The translations under genes were made by a program, and so were the position numbers. From NCBI RefSeq assembly GCF_964253915.1, contig NZ_CAXUSG020000014.1, positions 53,010-117,009 of the forward strand: a stretch of 64,000 bases of DNA, given 5' to 3'. The notes under the pieces were generated by a model that was not told the origin of the DNA, made no database searches, and saw only the letters and a list, made by a program, of their open reading frames with translations. Source of the stretch: Metarhizobium sp964253915. Lineage in GTDB: Bacteria; Pseudomonadota; Alphaproteobacteria; Rhizobiales; Rhizobiaceae. Of the stretch, positions 31,301 through 41,178 are shown in pieces (the stretch's first letter is position 1; every line of letters starts with the position of its first letter).

Positions 31301-32443
31301 CTATGGAGCTATCGCTGCCTGTATCGGCAGATCAAGGGTGAAGACGCTGCCCAACCCCGGGCCATCACTCCACACAGAAACATCGCCGCCGTGTAGCTCC
31401 ATGAGTTGCTTGACGAGGGCGAGGCCGATCCCAAGTCCCCCATGAGCATAATCCCGATGCTCTTCGACTTGCTCGAACATCCTGAAGATTGCGCCAGCGG
31501 CCTCGGCACTGAGGCCGAGACCATTGTCAGTGACGCTGATGCGATAGGTGCGCGAAAGTAATTCCAGCGCTACCTCAATCTGACCGCCCATCGGCGTGTA
31601 TTTTGCGGCATTATTCACGAGGTTTGAAACGCACTGTGTCAGCCGTACCTTGTCAGCGGATATCATGCACGATTGATCCGGAACCCTGATGGTCACCGCG
31701 TGTTTTCGCTCCTCGATCGCCTGTCTGGTCATGTCCAGCGCAGAGTGAATGGCATCTCTGATATCAAAGTCGGACTTAACGAGATTGATTTTGCCCTGCG
31801 TTATCCGTGACACATCGAGCAGGTCGTCAACGAGCCTGATTATGTGGTCCATCTGTTGGTGCATGAGGCCATGGATCTGCTCTACCTTGCCAGCATCCGG
31901 CTTTCTTGAAAGAATTTTCAGCCCGCCATTGAGAGCGGCAAGTGGGTTGCGCAGTTCATGGACGAGAATCCCGATGAACTCGTTCTTTCGCTTGTCGGCG
32001 AGCTGAAGCGCGCGAGTCTGCGCCTCAAGAAGGTCGCGCTGTTCGGAAATCATTTGTCGTTGGCGATAGAGTTCGGCAAAGATCGCAGCTTTGCTTCGAA
32101 GGATATCGGGCTCGATCGGCTTCTGGATGAAGTCTACGGCACCCGCTTCATATCCTTGAAAGCGCCGTTCAGCTGAGTTGGCGCCAGCCGTCACAAAAAT
32201 GATCGGAACCCGGCGTGTCCGCTCATTGCCTCGCATGAGTTCGGCAAGCTCGAAGCCGTTCAAACCTGGCATCTGAACGTCGATCAGCGCCAGTGCCACA
32301 TCATGTTGCAGCAGGAGTTCGAGAGCCTCATCGCCGGACCGCGCCTTCAATAGCATCAGCTCGTCGCGTTGTAGCAGAGCTTCCAGAGAAAGCAGGTTCT
32401 CTGGAAGGTCGTCAACCAAGAGGAATTTGACGTCAGTGTTCAT
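31301..32443 (-). CDS. Receiver-histidine kinase hybrid (REC-HisKA-HATPase)
   Basis: A 380-residue soluble protein. The N-terminal receiver (residues 5-125) has FLLVDDLPENLLSLEALLQR and phospho-Asp in VALALIDVQMPGLNGFELAE. A coiled linker leads to the HisKA box (RKNEFIGILVHELRNPLAAL, phospho-His in HELRNP) and the HATPase domain (N-box VSNLVNNAAKYTPMGGQIEV, G1 VTDNGLGLSAEAAG, GGLGIGLALVKQLMELHGG). No membrane segments. It overlaps the CheB gene start side by 11 bp and is the last of four coupled genes. It probably takes a signal from the large hybrid kinase upstream. Confidence 0.9.
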   Translation of the reverse strand: MNTDVKFLLVDDLPENLLSLEALLQRDELMLLKARSGDEALELLLQHDVALALIDVQMPGLNGFELAELMRGNERTRRVPIIFVTAGANSAERRFQGYEAGAVDFIQKPIEPDILRSKAAIFAELYRQRQMISEQRDLLEAQTRALQLADKRKNEFIGILVHELRNPLAALNGGLKILSRKPDAGKVEQIHGLMHQQMDHIIRLVDDLLDVSRITQGKINLVKSDFDIRDAIHSALDMTRQAIEERKHAVTIRVPDQSCMISADKVRLTQCVSNLVNNAAKYTPMGGQIEVALELLSRTYRISVTDNGLGLSAEAAGAIFRMFEQVEEHRDYAHGGLGIGLALVKQLMELHGGDVSVWSDGPGLGSVFTLDLPIQAAIAP

Positions 32444-33011
32444 TTTCGATGTTCTGCAAATAGGTTGAAATCTTCGACAAGGTCAAAACTTGAGCGCCTG
32501 GGCATGCGCGGATAGCAGCTTCGGGCATGGCCCGAGCGAAAGCCTCGGACGGATCCTGAACGATTGCCGTTCCGCCAGAACGAACGACGGCCGAAAGGCC
32601 TTGGGAACCGTCATGATTGGCGCCCGTCAGGACAATAGCGGTCAGTTGGCTGCCCCAGGCGTCTGCCGCGCTCTCGAATGCCACGTCGATCGATGGCCGC
32701 GAGAAGAGGACCTCTTCTTCGCTGGATAAAGCGACATGCGTTCGCCCCTCGAGCGACAAATGATAATTAGGGGGCGCGAAGTAGATGAACCCGGCTTCCA
32801 CGGGCTCCTTGTCTTCCGCCTCAATCGCGCGGAGCTGACATTTCAGGTCAAAAATCGCGGCGAGCACACTGCGTTTGTTTGGCGGTAAGTGCACCACGAC
32901 GAAAATGGGATATGGATAAGTCGCAGGTAGTGGCGGCAATAGCACGGACAGCGCTTCGAGCGCCCCAGCAGAGGCGCCGATGATGATCGCACCGTTCGGA
33001 TTGTCCTTCAC
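32433..33011 (-). CDS. CheB-type methylesterase domain protein (no receiver)
   Basis: A 192-residue stand-alone CheB methylesterase domain. The catalytic Ser is in IIIGASAGALEALSVLLPPL, His in FVVVHLPPNKRS, and Asp in IVLTGANHDGSQGLSAVVRS. The N-terminal receiver that controls chemotaxis CheB proteins is absent. It overlaps the CheR gene by 4 bp (ATGA) and the receiver-kinase by 11 bp. Stand-alone CheB/CheR pairs beside hybrid kinases are known in alphaproteobacterial non-chemotaxis signalling; the methylated target here is not obvious, since no chemoreceptor gene is present. Confidence 0.9.
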   Translation of the reverse strand: MKDNPNGAIIIGASAGALEALSVLLPPLPATYPYPIFVVVHLPPNKRSVLAAIFDLKCQLRAIEAEDKEPVEAGFIYFAPPNYHLSLEGRTHVALSSEEEVLFSRPSIDVAFESAADAWGSQLTAIVLTGANHDGSQGLSAVVRSGGTAIVQDPSEAFARAMPEAAIRACPGAQVLTLSKISTYLQNIENEH

Positions 33012-33841
33012 GAGCCGATCCTCTGATAGATCTTCTCATCTCGGACGAACTCCCGGAAGCCATCGGCATGCGTTGAAAACCGCAGTGTTTCCTTCGAGCC
33101 CAGCCCGAGAAAGCCGTTGCGTGGCAGCGTATCCCGGAAAAGACCGACAGCCCTGTCCTGTAGGTCCCGGTCGAAATAGATCATGACGTTCCGGCAGGAG
33201 ACCAGTTGCATCTCACCAAAGACCTGGTCCGTCACAAGACTATGATCTGAGAACACGACATTGCGCCGCAAGCTTTTGTCCAGGATGCACCGGTTGTAGC
33301 CCGTCGTGTAATAGTCAGACAAAGATCCCTTGCCGCCGGAGTCACGATGGTTCTCGGTGAACAATCTGACCCGTTCGATGTCATAGATTCCGGCTTCCGC
33401 TTGGGCGAGGGCCTCTGGATTAATATCCGTCGCATAAAAGAGGGTTCGCTCCTCAAGCCCTTCCTCGCGAAAAAGGATGACAAAGGAATAGAGCTCTTCG
33501 CCCGAACTGCATCCGGCAATCCAGATCTTCAAGGAGGGGTAAGTGCGAAGATGCGGAACTACCTTCTCCCGGATCGCCGCGAAGTAGGACGGGTCGCGAA
33601 ACATCTCGCTGACCTGGACCGTAAGGAAGCGGAGCATGTCTTTAAGCATCTCGGGATGATGAAGGACGCGCTCCTGCATGGCTGAGATGGTCGCAAAGCC
33701 CAACTGTTCGCGTGCCTGGCGCAACCGCCGCCGGATCGACGACATGGCGTAGCTGCGAAAGTCATAGTGGTAGCGATGATAAAGCGCCTCCAGCAGCAGC
33801 CGGATCTCTATATCCTCCACCTTTTCGAACGTCTCCGTCAT
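33008..33841 (-). CDS. CheR-type methyltransferase
   Basis: A 277-residue CheR protein. The all-helical N-terminal domain (YHRYHYDFRSYAMSSIRRRL) precedes the SAM-binding domain with LKIWIAGCSSGEELYSFVIL, TLFYATDINPEALAQAEAGI and LVSCRNVMIYFDRDLQDRAV; the last block is the family's VxCRNVxIYF signature. It overlaps both neighbours by 4 bp, so it is translationally coupled with the hybrid kinase and CheB. It would add methyl groups to glutamates of a signalling protein, possibly the long coiled region of the hybrid kinase, which is an inference. Confidence 0.92.
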   Translation of the reverse strand: MTETFEKVEDIEIRLLLEALYHRYHYDFRSYAMSSIRRRLRQAREQLGFATISAMQERVLHHPEMLKDMLRFLTVQVSEMFRDPSYFAAIREKVVPHLRTYPSLKIWIAGCSSGEELYSFVILFREEGLEERTLFYATDINPEALAQAEAGIYDIERVRLFTENHRDSGGKGSLSDYYTTGYNRCILDKSLRRNVVFSDHSLVTDQVFGEMQLVSCRNVMIYFDRDLQDRAVGLFRDTLPRNGFLGLGSKETLRFSTHADGFREFVRDEKIYQRIGS

Positions 33842-36800
33842 TGCGGCATCCAGACGCGCACGAGAGACAGAAGCTTTTCGACGTCAAGCGGCTTTGCCAT
33901 GTAGTCATTGGCGCCGGCTTCAATGCAGCGTTTCTGATCGTCCGGCATTGCCTTGGCGGTCAAGGTGATGATCGGCAACTTCTGCCATGCTGAGTTCTTG
34001 CGGATGTGGCGGGTTGCGGTGAGGCCATCCATGACCGGCATCATTACATCCATCAAAACCAGATCGATCCGCCCGTCTGGGTTACTTATCGATTGCTCCA
34101 GTTTTTCCAGCGCCTCCTCGCCGTTTCTGGCGATATCGACGATCACCCCGCGTGGTTCGAGGATGTTGGTCAGGGCGTAGACGTTGCGCACGTCGTCCTC
34201 GACGATCAGAATGCGGCGCCCTTCCAGCAGTTCATCGCGATTGCGGGCTTTGCGGATCATTTGCTGCTGCTCGTCCGGCAGCTCAGAGACCACCTGGTGC
34301 AGGAACAGTGTGACCTCGTCGAGAAGACGCTCCGGCGATTTTGCACCCTTGATGATGATAGATTTCGAGTGGCGGCGGAGCCTCTGTTCTTCTTCGGACG
34401 AGAGGACGCGTCCGGTGTAGACGATGACAGGTGGGAAGGAATGCATGCCCGCTTCGCTCAACGTTTCCAGAAGCGCAAAGCCGGACGTATCTGGCAACGA
34501 CAGATCCAGCACCATGCAGTCGAAGGTCTGTTCGGCCAGCAACGAGATGCACTCTGCCGCAGTCCCAGCCCCCACCGTTTCGACGTCATGCGACGACAGG
34601 AGTTTCGACAGAGCGTCCCGCTGAACGGCGTTGTCTTCAACGATCAGCACGCGCCGCAGCGTTTGTTCGGCCTTCGCGCCTAGAGACTCGATCATCGACA
34701 CCAGGTGATCGCGTTGTACGGGCTTCAGCGCATAGCCGACGGCGCCCAACGAGAGAGCCCGGTCGGAATAGTCCTCGGCGGAGAGGATGTGGATCGGAAT
34801 ATGGCGCGTCTGCACGTCACGCTTCAGGCGGTCAAGCACCGAAAGGCCGGATTGGTCCGGAAGACCGACATCGAGCAGGATGGCGTTCGGCAGATACTGA
34901 TGGGCGAGTTCCAGGGCTTCTTGAGCGGTTCCGGCTACGAGCGCCTGGAACTTCAGCTCACGGGCGAGATCGCGCAGGATGAGTGCAAACGATTGATCGT
35001 CCTCGACAATCAGCAGCTTGCGGGCTGTTGCCTCGGATGCTGCACGGTCGTCATCGACGATTGCGACGGCCTTCGGCTTTTGTGCAGTGCTATCTGCTTC
35101 TGTGCGGAAGACGGGTTCTGCAGCGGACGCGACGGGCGGGGCAAAATCCTGTTTCGGAGCCTGGACCAGCGCACTGTCGAACTCGGCCGGGATGATGACC
35201 GTGAACGTGCTGCCCGCGCCAAGCTGGCTTTGAAGCTGGAAGCGGCCTCCAAGCAAGCGCACGAGTTCGCGAGAAATCGACAGACCAAGCCCGGTGCCGC
35301 CGAACTTGCGGCTGATAGTGCTGTCCGCCTGATGGAAGGCTTCAAAGATCCGTTTTTGCTGCTCGTCCGCAATCCCGATGCCTGTGTCCTTGATCGAAAA
35401 GGCGACCTGGCTGTCATCGCGACGGCTAACAGTTAGCGAGACGCCGCCGTTTTCGGTGAACTTCAGCGCATTCGCCAAGAGGTTCTTGAGAACCTGCTCC
35501 AGGCGCTGCGGATCGGTCTGGATGACTGCGGGCACGCCCGCCTCGACCGAGACGTTGAACTGCAGACCCTTGTTGGTTGCGAGCGGTTCAAACATATGAC
35601 GAAGCCCATTGACGGTCCTCTCGATGGACACCGCTTCCGCATTGATCTCCACATGTCCTGCCTCGATCTTGGACAGGTCGAGGATGTCATTGATCAGGTT
35701 CAGCAGATCATTGCCCGATGACTGGATGGTCTGGGCGAATTGGACCTGTTGGGCAGTCAGATTGCCTTCGGAATTGTCAGCCAGGAGTTTCGCAAGGATG
35801 AGCGAAGAGTTGAGCGGTGTTCGCAGCTCATGCGACATGTTCGCGAGAAAGTCCGATTTGTAGCGGCTGGCAAGTTCCACTTCCTTCGACTTGGCCTCGA
35901 TGGCGTCTTTCGACCGTTCAAGATTGTCCCGCTGCCGCTCCAGTTCTTCCGCTTGCTCCTCGAGCTGCGAGTTGGTCTGTTCGAGTTCTGCCTGCTGCTG
36001 TTCAAGGCGGGTTTGTTGTTCGCGAAGTGCGCGCCCCTGTTCTTCCAGCTCCTCGTTCGAAACGCGCAGTTCTTCGCCCTGGACCTGCAGTTCCTCCGAC
36101 TGACGTTGGGTTTCTTCCAAAAGAGCCTGGAGGCGCGTTCTGAATTCCGCCGAACGGATGGCGACGGCGATCAGCTCTGAGACCTGTTCAAGAAGCACCA
36201 GAGTCTGATCGCTGATCGGAGTAAGGAAGCCGAGTTCGAAAACGCCTCTGATGTCCCCTTCAACGATCGCAGGCGCCAAGGCGAGATAACGTGGCTTCTG
36301 CTGTCCAAGAGCCGAGCCGAAGTTGATGTAGCCATCCGGAACCTCGCCAACCGCGATCGGACGATGATCCCGCAATACATGGCCGAACAGGCTGTCGTTT
36401 TGGCCGAAGCTTGTAGGCAGCATCACGTCCGATGGCACGCCGTGCACGGCCATGCGATGAAAGCGGCCGGCATTCTCTACATAAATGGCACCTGCAACGG
36501 CACCGAGGTAGTTGGTGAGGAAGCCGAGGATGTTTTCGCCAAGTTTCCCGATTTCCTGCTCACCGCTGACGGATGCAGCCAAGCCCAATTGTGCGTCTCG
36601 CAGCCACTGTTCGCGCTTCTGCGCCAGAGTGGATTTTCTCACCAGTGCGGAGATCGCGAGGGTCAGGATAATGCCAAGCAGCCCGGAAGCTAGCGCGCTC
36701 ACCCAGGCGATAATGTAAGACGTATCCATCTCGCTCAGGCGCTGGCTCCGCTCTTCACCAGCCTCGTTACGCAGTTGGGAGATGACGTTGCGGATGCCAT

Positions 36801-37284
36801 CCATGTCGCTGCGGCCGCGGTCTGATTTTACAAGGGTCAACGCTTCGACGGACCCTCGTGTCTGGAAGACCTCCAGTGTTAGCGCCATCACTTCTCGTTT
36901 GGACGAGACAAACGCTCGGAGTTCCTCGACACTCCCACGTTCGCGCATCTCGGCTGTGGCAGCCGAGCTGATTGTGTCCATTCGGCTCTGAACCTGTGGG
37001 AGGGCACGGTGATATGGCGTGAGATAGGCCTCCTCCGAAGTTAGAAGAAAGCCACGCAGTGCCGTTTCTGCATCCTGTATGTCGATCAAAAGCAGGTCGA
37101 GTGCCACCACAAGACCATGCGTTTGTGTCACTCTTGCATTGCTGTCTCGGACGTTCTGGACTGTGTAAACGGTCAGCGCGGTGCTGATGACGAAGAAGAA
37201 GATCGCGGTCACTGCGCCGATCAGGGCGTTTCGCTCCAGACCGAGCATTTTGTTGCCTGTCAGTGCGGATGTTTTTCTATGCAT
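33838..37284 (-). CDS. Membrane hybrid histidine kinase: CHASE3, GAF, coiled coil, HisKA-HATPase, three receivers
   Basis: A 1,148-residue sensor. Membrane helices at about 20-42 (IGAVTAIFFFVISTALTVYT) and 195-218 (YIIAWVSALASGLLGIILTL) enclose a CHASE3-like sensor. A GAF domain (about 245-395) and a long Glu/Gln-rich coiled coil (SEELQVQGEELRVSNEELEE) follow. The kinase core has phospho-His485 (DFLANMSHELRTPLNSSLIL), N-box LKNLLANALKFTENGG and DTGIGIADEQQ. Three receivers end the protein: LLIVEDDQSFALIL, VLIVEDNAVQRDAL and ILIVEDDVRNVYAL, each with its Asp (LLDVGLPD, VLDLSLPD, VLMDVMMP). The first gene of the operon, it likely passes phosphate to the downstream receiver-kinase. Confidence 0.93.
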   Translation of the reverse strand: MHRKTSALTGNKMLGLERNALIGAVTAIFFFVISTALTVYTVQNVRDSNARVTQTHGLVVALDLLLIDIQDAETALRGFLLTSEEAYLTPYHRALPQVQSRMDTISSAATAEMRERGSVEELRAFVSSKREVMALTLEVFQTRGSVEALTLVKSDRGRSDMDGIRNVISQLRNEAGEERSQRLSEMDTSYIIAWVSALASGLLGIILTLAISALVRKSTLAQKREQWLRDAQLGLAASVSGEQEIGKLGENILGFLTNYLGAVAGAIYVENAGRFHRMAVHGVPSDVMLPTSFGQNDSLFGHVLRDHRPIAVGEVPDGYINFGSALGQQKPRYLALAPAIVEGDIRGVFELGFLTPISDQTLVLLEQVSELIAVAIRSAEFRTRLQALLEETQRQSEELQVQGEELRVSNEELEEQGRALREQQTRLEQQQAELEQTNSQLEEQAEELERQRDNLERSKDAIEAKSKEVELASRYKSDFLANMSHELRTPLNSSLILAKLLADNSEGNLTAQQVQFAQTIQSSGNDLLNLINDILDLSKIEAGHVEINAEAVSIERTVNGLRHMFEPLATNKGLQFNVSVEAGVPAVIQTDPQRLEQVLKNLLANALKFTENGGVSLTVSRRDDSQVAFSIKDTGIGIADEQQKRIFEAFHQADSTISRKFGGTGLGLSISRELVRLLGGRFQLQSQLGAGSTFTVIIPAEFDSALVQAPKQDFAPPVASAAEPVFRTEADSTAQKPKAVAIVDDDRAASEATARKLLIVEDDQSFALILRDLARELKFQALVAGTAQEALELAHQYLPNAILLDVGLPDQSGLSVLDRLKRDVQTRHIPIHILSAEDYSDRALSLGAVGYALKPVQRDHLVSMIESLGAKAEQTLRRVLIVEDNAVQRDALSKLLSSHDVETVGAGTAAECISLLAEQTFDCMVLDLSLPDTSGFALLETLSEAGMHSFPPVIVYTGRVLSSEEEQRLRRHSKSIIIKGAKSPERLLDEVTLFLHQVVSELPDEQQQMIRKARNRDELLEGRRILIVEDDVRNVYALTNILEPRGVIVDIARNGEEALEKLEQSISNPDGRIDLVLMDVMMPVMDGLTATRHIRKNSAWQKLPIITLTAKAMPDDQKRCIEAGANDYMAKPLDVEKLLSLVRVWMPQ

Positions 37285-37472
37285 CAGAAGGTCTCAAAAT
37301 ACTCGATCAAATGATACTGTCACGTAAGAGTGACGGCGTCGGAGAAGGGAATCGGCTAGCGGGGTCGCGAAGCGTGTGGTTCCTGTGTCCCATCCACTCC
37401 CGCCGATCACGTCAACTTGAATAGAGTGCTAGGTAGCAACAATTTGACAGGGAAAGCAAGAATACGACAAAA

Positions 37473-37965
37473 ATGGAACAAAATGAGTTGCTTGCCCTTC
37501 AGGGGTTGGCCCATTTGCCGCAACGTCACGCAAGGAAGCTCAGCGGCTTCACGGTGGAGCACGTTCGACCAGAGTTAGGTGCTGCTTTCAGTTACGACTG
37601 GACGAGCGACCTCCATTTCTGTGCCTATCATGACATTGTCCTGGAAGATGGAGGCATACGAGCAGGGGATGGATTGGAGGACAACCGCCGTGACCTCCGC
37701 CACACGCTGACCTATGTCCCGCGGGGTGCACGCGTCACTGGCTGGTCCGAACTCGAAAGACGGAACAACTCGTTCACAGCTATCTATTTTGACCCGGCCG
37801 CCATCCGGCAGGAGCTGGACACTCGCTTCGCCGAACGTGTCGATGAGAAGGTTTATTACCGAAGCGACGAGGTCGCGGGATACCTGCGCGAATGGGCTAG
37901 TCTACTGCGGCGAGGCCATTCTGATGCTCTGTACGAAGTTGTCGCCCCGCCGATTAACGCAGCGA
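37473..37965 (+). pseudogene. N-terminal domain of an AraC-family regulator, truncated
   Basis: The frame from ATG 37473 (MEQNELLALQGLAHLPQRHA) encodes about 160 residues resembling the ligand domain of AraC-type regulators (LTYVPRGARVTGWSELERRN, NSFTAIYFDPAAIRQELDTR). The DNA-binding domain is missing. Recognisable sequence ends near 37965, just before DNA belonging to an ISL3-type element, and the frame runs on to 38048 in unrelated sequence. The family call is moderate because the HTH part cannot be seen. Confidence 0.6.
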
Positions 37966-38022
37966 ACAAATCGCAGTTCCTTGTGCCCCAGGCTTGGGAG
38001 CAAATATTCTTTCGTCGGTCGC

Positions 38023-38727
38023 CAAGCCATTTGACCACGGCGAATTGATCGCGGCACTCACGGCTGCCCGGTCTTTGGCAACACCATTGGCGAAGGCCGC
38101 GACCAGGCTTGATCGGGCGCGTTCCAGCCATGGTTCGAGATCGGCGAGAGATTTCTTGCGGATCATGGCTTGGAAAGCGGCGACGACTTCCCGCGCTTCC
38201 ACGAGTTGCGGTACGCCGCCTTCAATCGCGGCAACCGTAACGGTCTGAGACTTGGAGAGATCGTCGCGACCGATGGTCATGAGGCGTGCGACAGCCCGTG
38301 CCGACGGCGTGCGGATCAACGCCTCGCAATCCATCTTTTCCGCCTTTCGTCGACGGGTCGCCCATTCGGTTACGACGCGAAGGCAGCCATGGAATCCCTG
38401 GCGCGTCAGCTCTCGCCACAACTGTGTGCCATTTCGGTGACCGGCACTCCATTGAGCATCGAGCCATGGGAGATAAACTTCAAGCGAGTTCTCCCGCACG
38501 CGGAACACGTCGGATCGCTGACCGCGTAGCACCCGCCTGACGAGGCCACGACTGTGCCCGGTTCGACGAACGATTTCTTTGATTGCAACACCGGACTTGG
38601 CCAAGTCCAAAATGACGGCGTTCGTGTCTTCTCGATGAAGATATCCCTGATATTGGATCCGCTCAGCGGCCGTCAGCAGGTCCGGATTGATCGTTGCGGA
38701 CCCGATCGCTGTTCTGATCTGGCGCAT
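38023..38727 (-). pseudogene. ISL3-family transposase fragment
   Basis: The minus-strand frame encodes the C-terminal half of an ISL3 transposase of the long type: an HTH (IKEIVRRTGHSRGLVRRVLR), DVFRVRENSLEVYLPWLDAQ, WSAGHRNGTQLWRELTRQGF, and the end of the catalytic core (DRAAVSAAINSPWSNG). After SPWSNG the expected QTEGQINKLKLVKRQMYGR is missing, so the 3' end is lost. The N-terminal half (before 38727) is also absent. It lies between two broken host genes. Confidence 0.8.
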
Positions 38728-38778
38728 GGATTTGCGGACGGCGTCGAGGAATGGGTCGCATCATTGGTGGTTTGAGAA

Positions 38779-40160
38779 TCGCGGCCCCAAATGCGCGGTT
38801 CAATCCGTTTCAGGCGCAAACATTGCCAAGATCGCAGCCCCCTTGGTCCTTAAACTACAGAAGAGACTGGCGGCAGGTGAGATATCGTCCGGTACGACCA
38901 TTCTCTCGATCGGTGAAAGCGACCTTCTCGACCTCAATGGCCGGGCAGCTATCTTCAGCTTAAAGCCCATCATCTCCGACAGCGGAGATATAGAGCAGGA
39001 GCCTGGTGCCGAAAATCTACATCTGGCGGTGCGCTATCTGGACGGAGTTCTTCTTTCGGAATTGGCGCAGGACTACCAGTTTCAAGACCTTACCTTCGTC
39101 CGCCAACCGATAGATGGTGCGGATAAATCCAGCGTCGCATTGCTTTCTGCATCTGGGCACACGATTGGTTACTTTCAGTGGCAACCTTTTAACCCGGGAG
39201 CCAGCGTTATACAGGCGGTCTCTCCTGTGATCGTCGTGGTGGGCCTTTCGGCCTTCCTTCTGATGAGCTTTCTCGGACATGCCATTTGGCGTCGCTCTAC
39301 GAGCCTTGCCAAGAGCCAGGAGGAGCTCAGGCACCTTGCTATGCACGATCCGCTGACGGGCCTTGCAAACCGAACGACCTTCCATCGCACTCTCGTCCAG
39401 AGCCTCGAAAGCGCCACCGCCGAAAAGGGCATCGCGGTGATGTTCGTGGATCTGGATCACTTCAAGGAAGTAAATGATAGCTTCGGGCACCCTGTCGGAG
39501 ACTCCCTGATCAAAGAGGTCGCAAGCCGCCTGAAGGAGATCGCCCCGTCGGCGCTCGTATCGCGGATCGGGGGAGATGAGTTCACGCTGCTTCTCCCCGC
39601 AGAGGATCTCAAGGCTATCGATTGGCTCGCCGAGGAGATGATCCAGAGACTCCGTATGCCCTTCCAGATTGAGGGTAGCCTCATCACGGTAGGAGCGAGC
39701 ATCGGAATTTCGCTGTCCTCGCCGGGTGTAGAAGCGACTGAAATGACCAGACGCGCTGACATCGCGCTTTATCATGCCAAAGCGGCCGGCCGAAATACCT
39801 TCGCCGTCTTTGGAAGTCACATGGAAGAAGTCTTAAGGCGTCGTCGAGCGCTGGAGAGCGATCTGGCGATCGCCCTTGAAACCGGGACGCAACTCGCCGT
39901 TCATTTTCAACCCGTTTACGCGGCGATGGACGGACGTATGTCGTCGATGGAAGCTCTATGCCGCTGGATGCATCCAACATTTGGTGCAATATCGCCTGAT
40001 GTTTTTGTGCCAATTGCCGAGGAATGCGGGCTGATACAGAAACTCGGACTTTATGTTCTGGAAGAAGCCTGCAGTCTGCTAGCCGAGGTGCCGGAATCCG
40101 ATATTGGAATCTCTGTCAACGCGTCGGCGATCGAGCGCTTGCCTGAGAATCGCCGCCTGC
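38779..40160 (+). pseudogene. CHASE4-GGDEF-EAL protein, both ends lost
   Basis: The frame carries the end of a CHASE4-type sensor (VALLSASGHTIGYFQWQPFN), a membrane helix (SPVIVVVGLSAFLLMSFLGH), a GGDEF domain (AMHDPLTGLANRTTFHRTLV, FVDLDHFKEVNDSFGHPVGD, SRIGGDEFTLLL) and the start of an EAL domain (LAVHFQPVYAAMDGRMSSME, EALCRWMHPTFGAI) that breaks off near SVNASAIE. The N-terminus is replaced by ISL3-derived DNA and most of the EAL barrel is missing. The GGDEF catalytic motif is intact, so residual diguanylate cyclase activity is conceivable only if it were expressed. Confidence 0.82.
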
Positions 40161-40491
40161 CCGTCAAGCGATCTGTGCTCGCGATGCCTGGAACGAGCTT
40201 GCCAGGCGCAGCACGTTCTGAGGCCGTCGGCTTCCTGGTACGAGCCGACGCCCTGGCAGCGGCTCTATCGCCAGACGGTGACCCAGCTCGCCGACGGCGC
40301 GACCATCAGGGACGCGGAAGAATTCCGTCAGATTTCGAAGACACCGCCGCGGCACAGCCACTGATATTCGGGCGCACGCCGTCAAGCGGACGCCGGAAAA
40401 CCTGTGCAAATGCAGGGTTAAAATCCGTCTCATCGGGAACCGTCTCCGGACAATTTCATTCTCCTGTCACCAGACGACGATGGAGGTCCCG
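40161..40491. other. Scrambled stretch after the broken EAL domain
   Basis: About 330 bp with no recognised gene. A plus-strand frame ending at 40364 (PTPWQRLYRQTVTQLADGAT, IRDAEEFRQISKTPPRHSH) might be the tail of another broken gene. The last part forms the leader of the BA14K gene. Confidence 0.35.
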
Positions 40492-41178
40492 ATGAAACCC
40501 GTTCTACAACTGCTCGCAGCTTCAGCCCTTTCGGCCGGCATGGTGATCGGTGGCGTGGTTCTCGCATCCGCGGCACTTGCCCCGGAGGAAAAGCCCCGTC
40601 AGTTTGGAGGTATGTATGTCGACGGCCTTTGGACGACGAAACCCGTCCGGATCGACAGGAACGCGCAGAACCTGGAGCGCCTCCCGCCCCGTTACGCCAG
40701 CCATGTGGTCATGAGCGAGCCGACGGAGCCGGTCGTCGAAACGGCCTCCGCTGCGGCAGATACGGATCAGGATCTGGCGGATCTCTCGTCCCGGGTGGCC
40801 GAAATCGATCTCATCTCGACGAGTGCGCTGAATGATGCAGGCTCGGACATGGCCAATGTCCTGCCGCAGCAGCATGTCGCCTGGTGCTCGGCCCGCTATC
40901 GCTCCTATGATCCGACCGACAACACCTATCACAGCTACAGCGGCGAAATTCGCGATTGCACGTCACCCTACCAGACGGGCGTCACGGGAGGGATCGATGA
41001 AGGTGAGGCAGAATTGCTGACCGTCAGCAATGAACCGGCATCGTCCAATGCCTATGCCGTGCAGGGCGATCACATCGCAAATTGCATGCAGCGCTATCGC
41101 TCGTACCGCCCATCCGACAACACATATCAGCCCTATGGCGGAGGCCCGCGCCGGCAGTGCGAACTCGCATCGTTCTGA
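40492..41178 (+). CDS. Exported BA14K-family protein with two copies of the motif
   Basis: A 228-residue protein starting at ATG 40492, six bases after GGAGG. The N-terminus is a signal peptide (MKPVLQLLAASALSAGMVIG). Two BA14K-type repeats follow: HVAWCSARYRSYDPTDNTYH with a closing Cys near residue 160, and HIANCMQRYRSYRPSDNTYQ with a closing Cys near the C-terminus. BA14K proteins (named from a Brucella antigen) usually carry one such motif. Function is unknown; envelope or lectin-like roles have been suggested for the family. Confidence 0.85.
   Translation: MKPVLQLLAASALSAGMVIGGVVLASAALAPEEKPRQFGGMYVDGLWTTKPVRIDRNAQNLERLPPRYASHVVMSEPTEPVVETASAAADTDQDLADLSSRVAEIDLISTSALNDAGSDMANVLPQQHVAWCSARYRSYDPTDNTYHSYSGEIRDCTSPYQTGVTGGIDEGEAELLTVSNEPASSNAYAVQGDHIANCMQRYRSYRPSDNTYQPYGGGPRRQCELASF

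Noticed and set aside
37994..38248. A plus-strand frame beginning MGANILSSVAKPFDHGELIA that resembles the end of a receiver domain
   Set aside because: It is largely the complement of the ISL3 transposase segment SAAINSPWSNG and shows no other receiver motif.
38687..38778. ATG 38687 as the true start of the GGDEF-EAL protein
   Set aside because: The first 30 codons are antisense to ISL3-derived DNA and encode no sensor or membrane helix, so the real start was lost.
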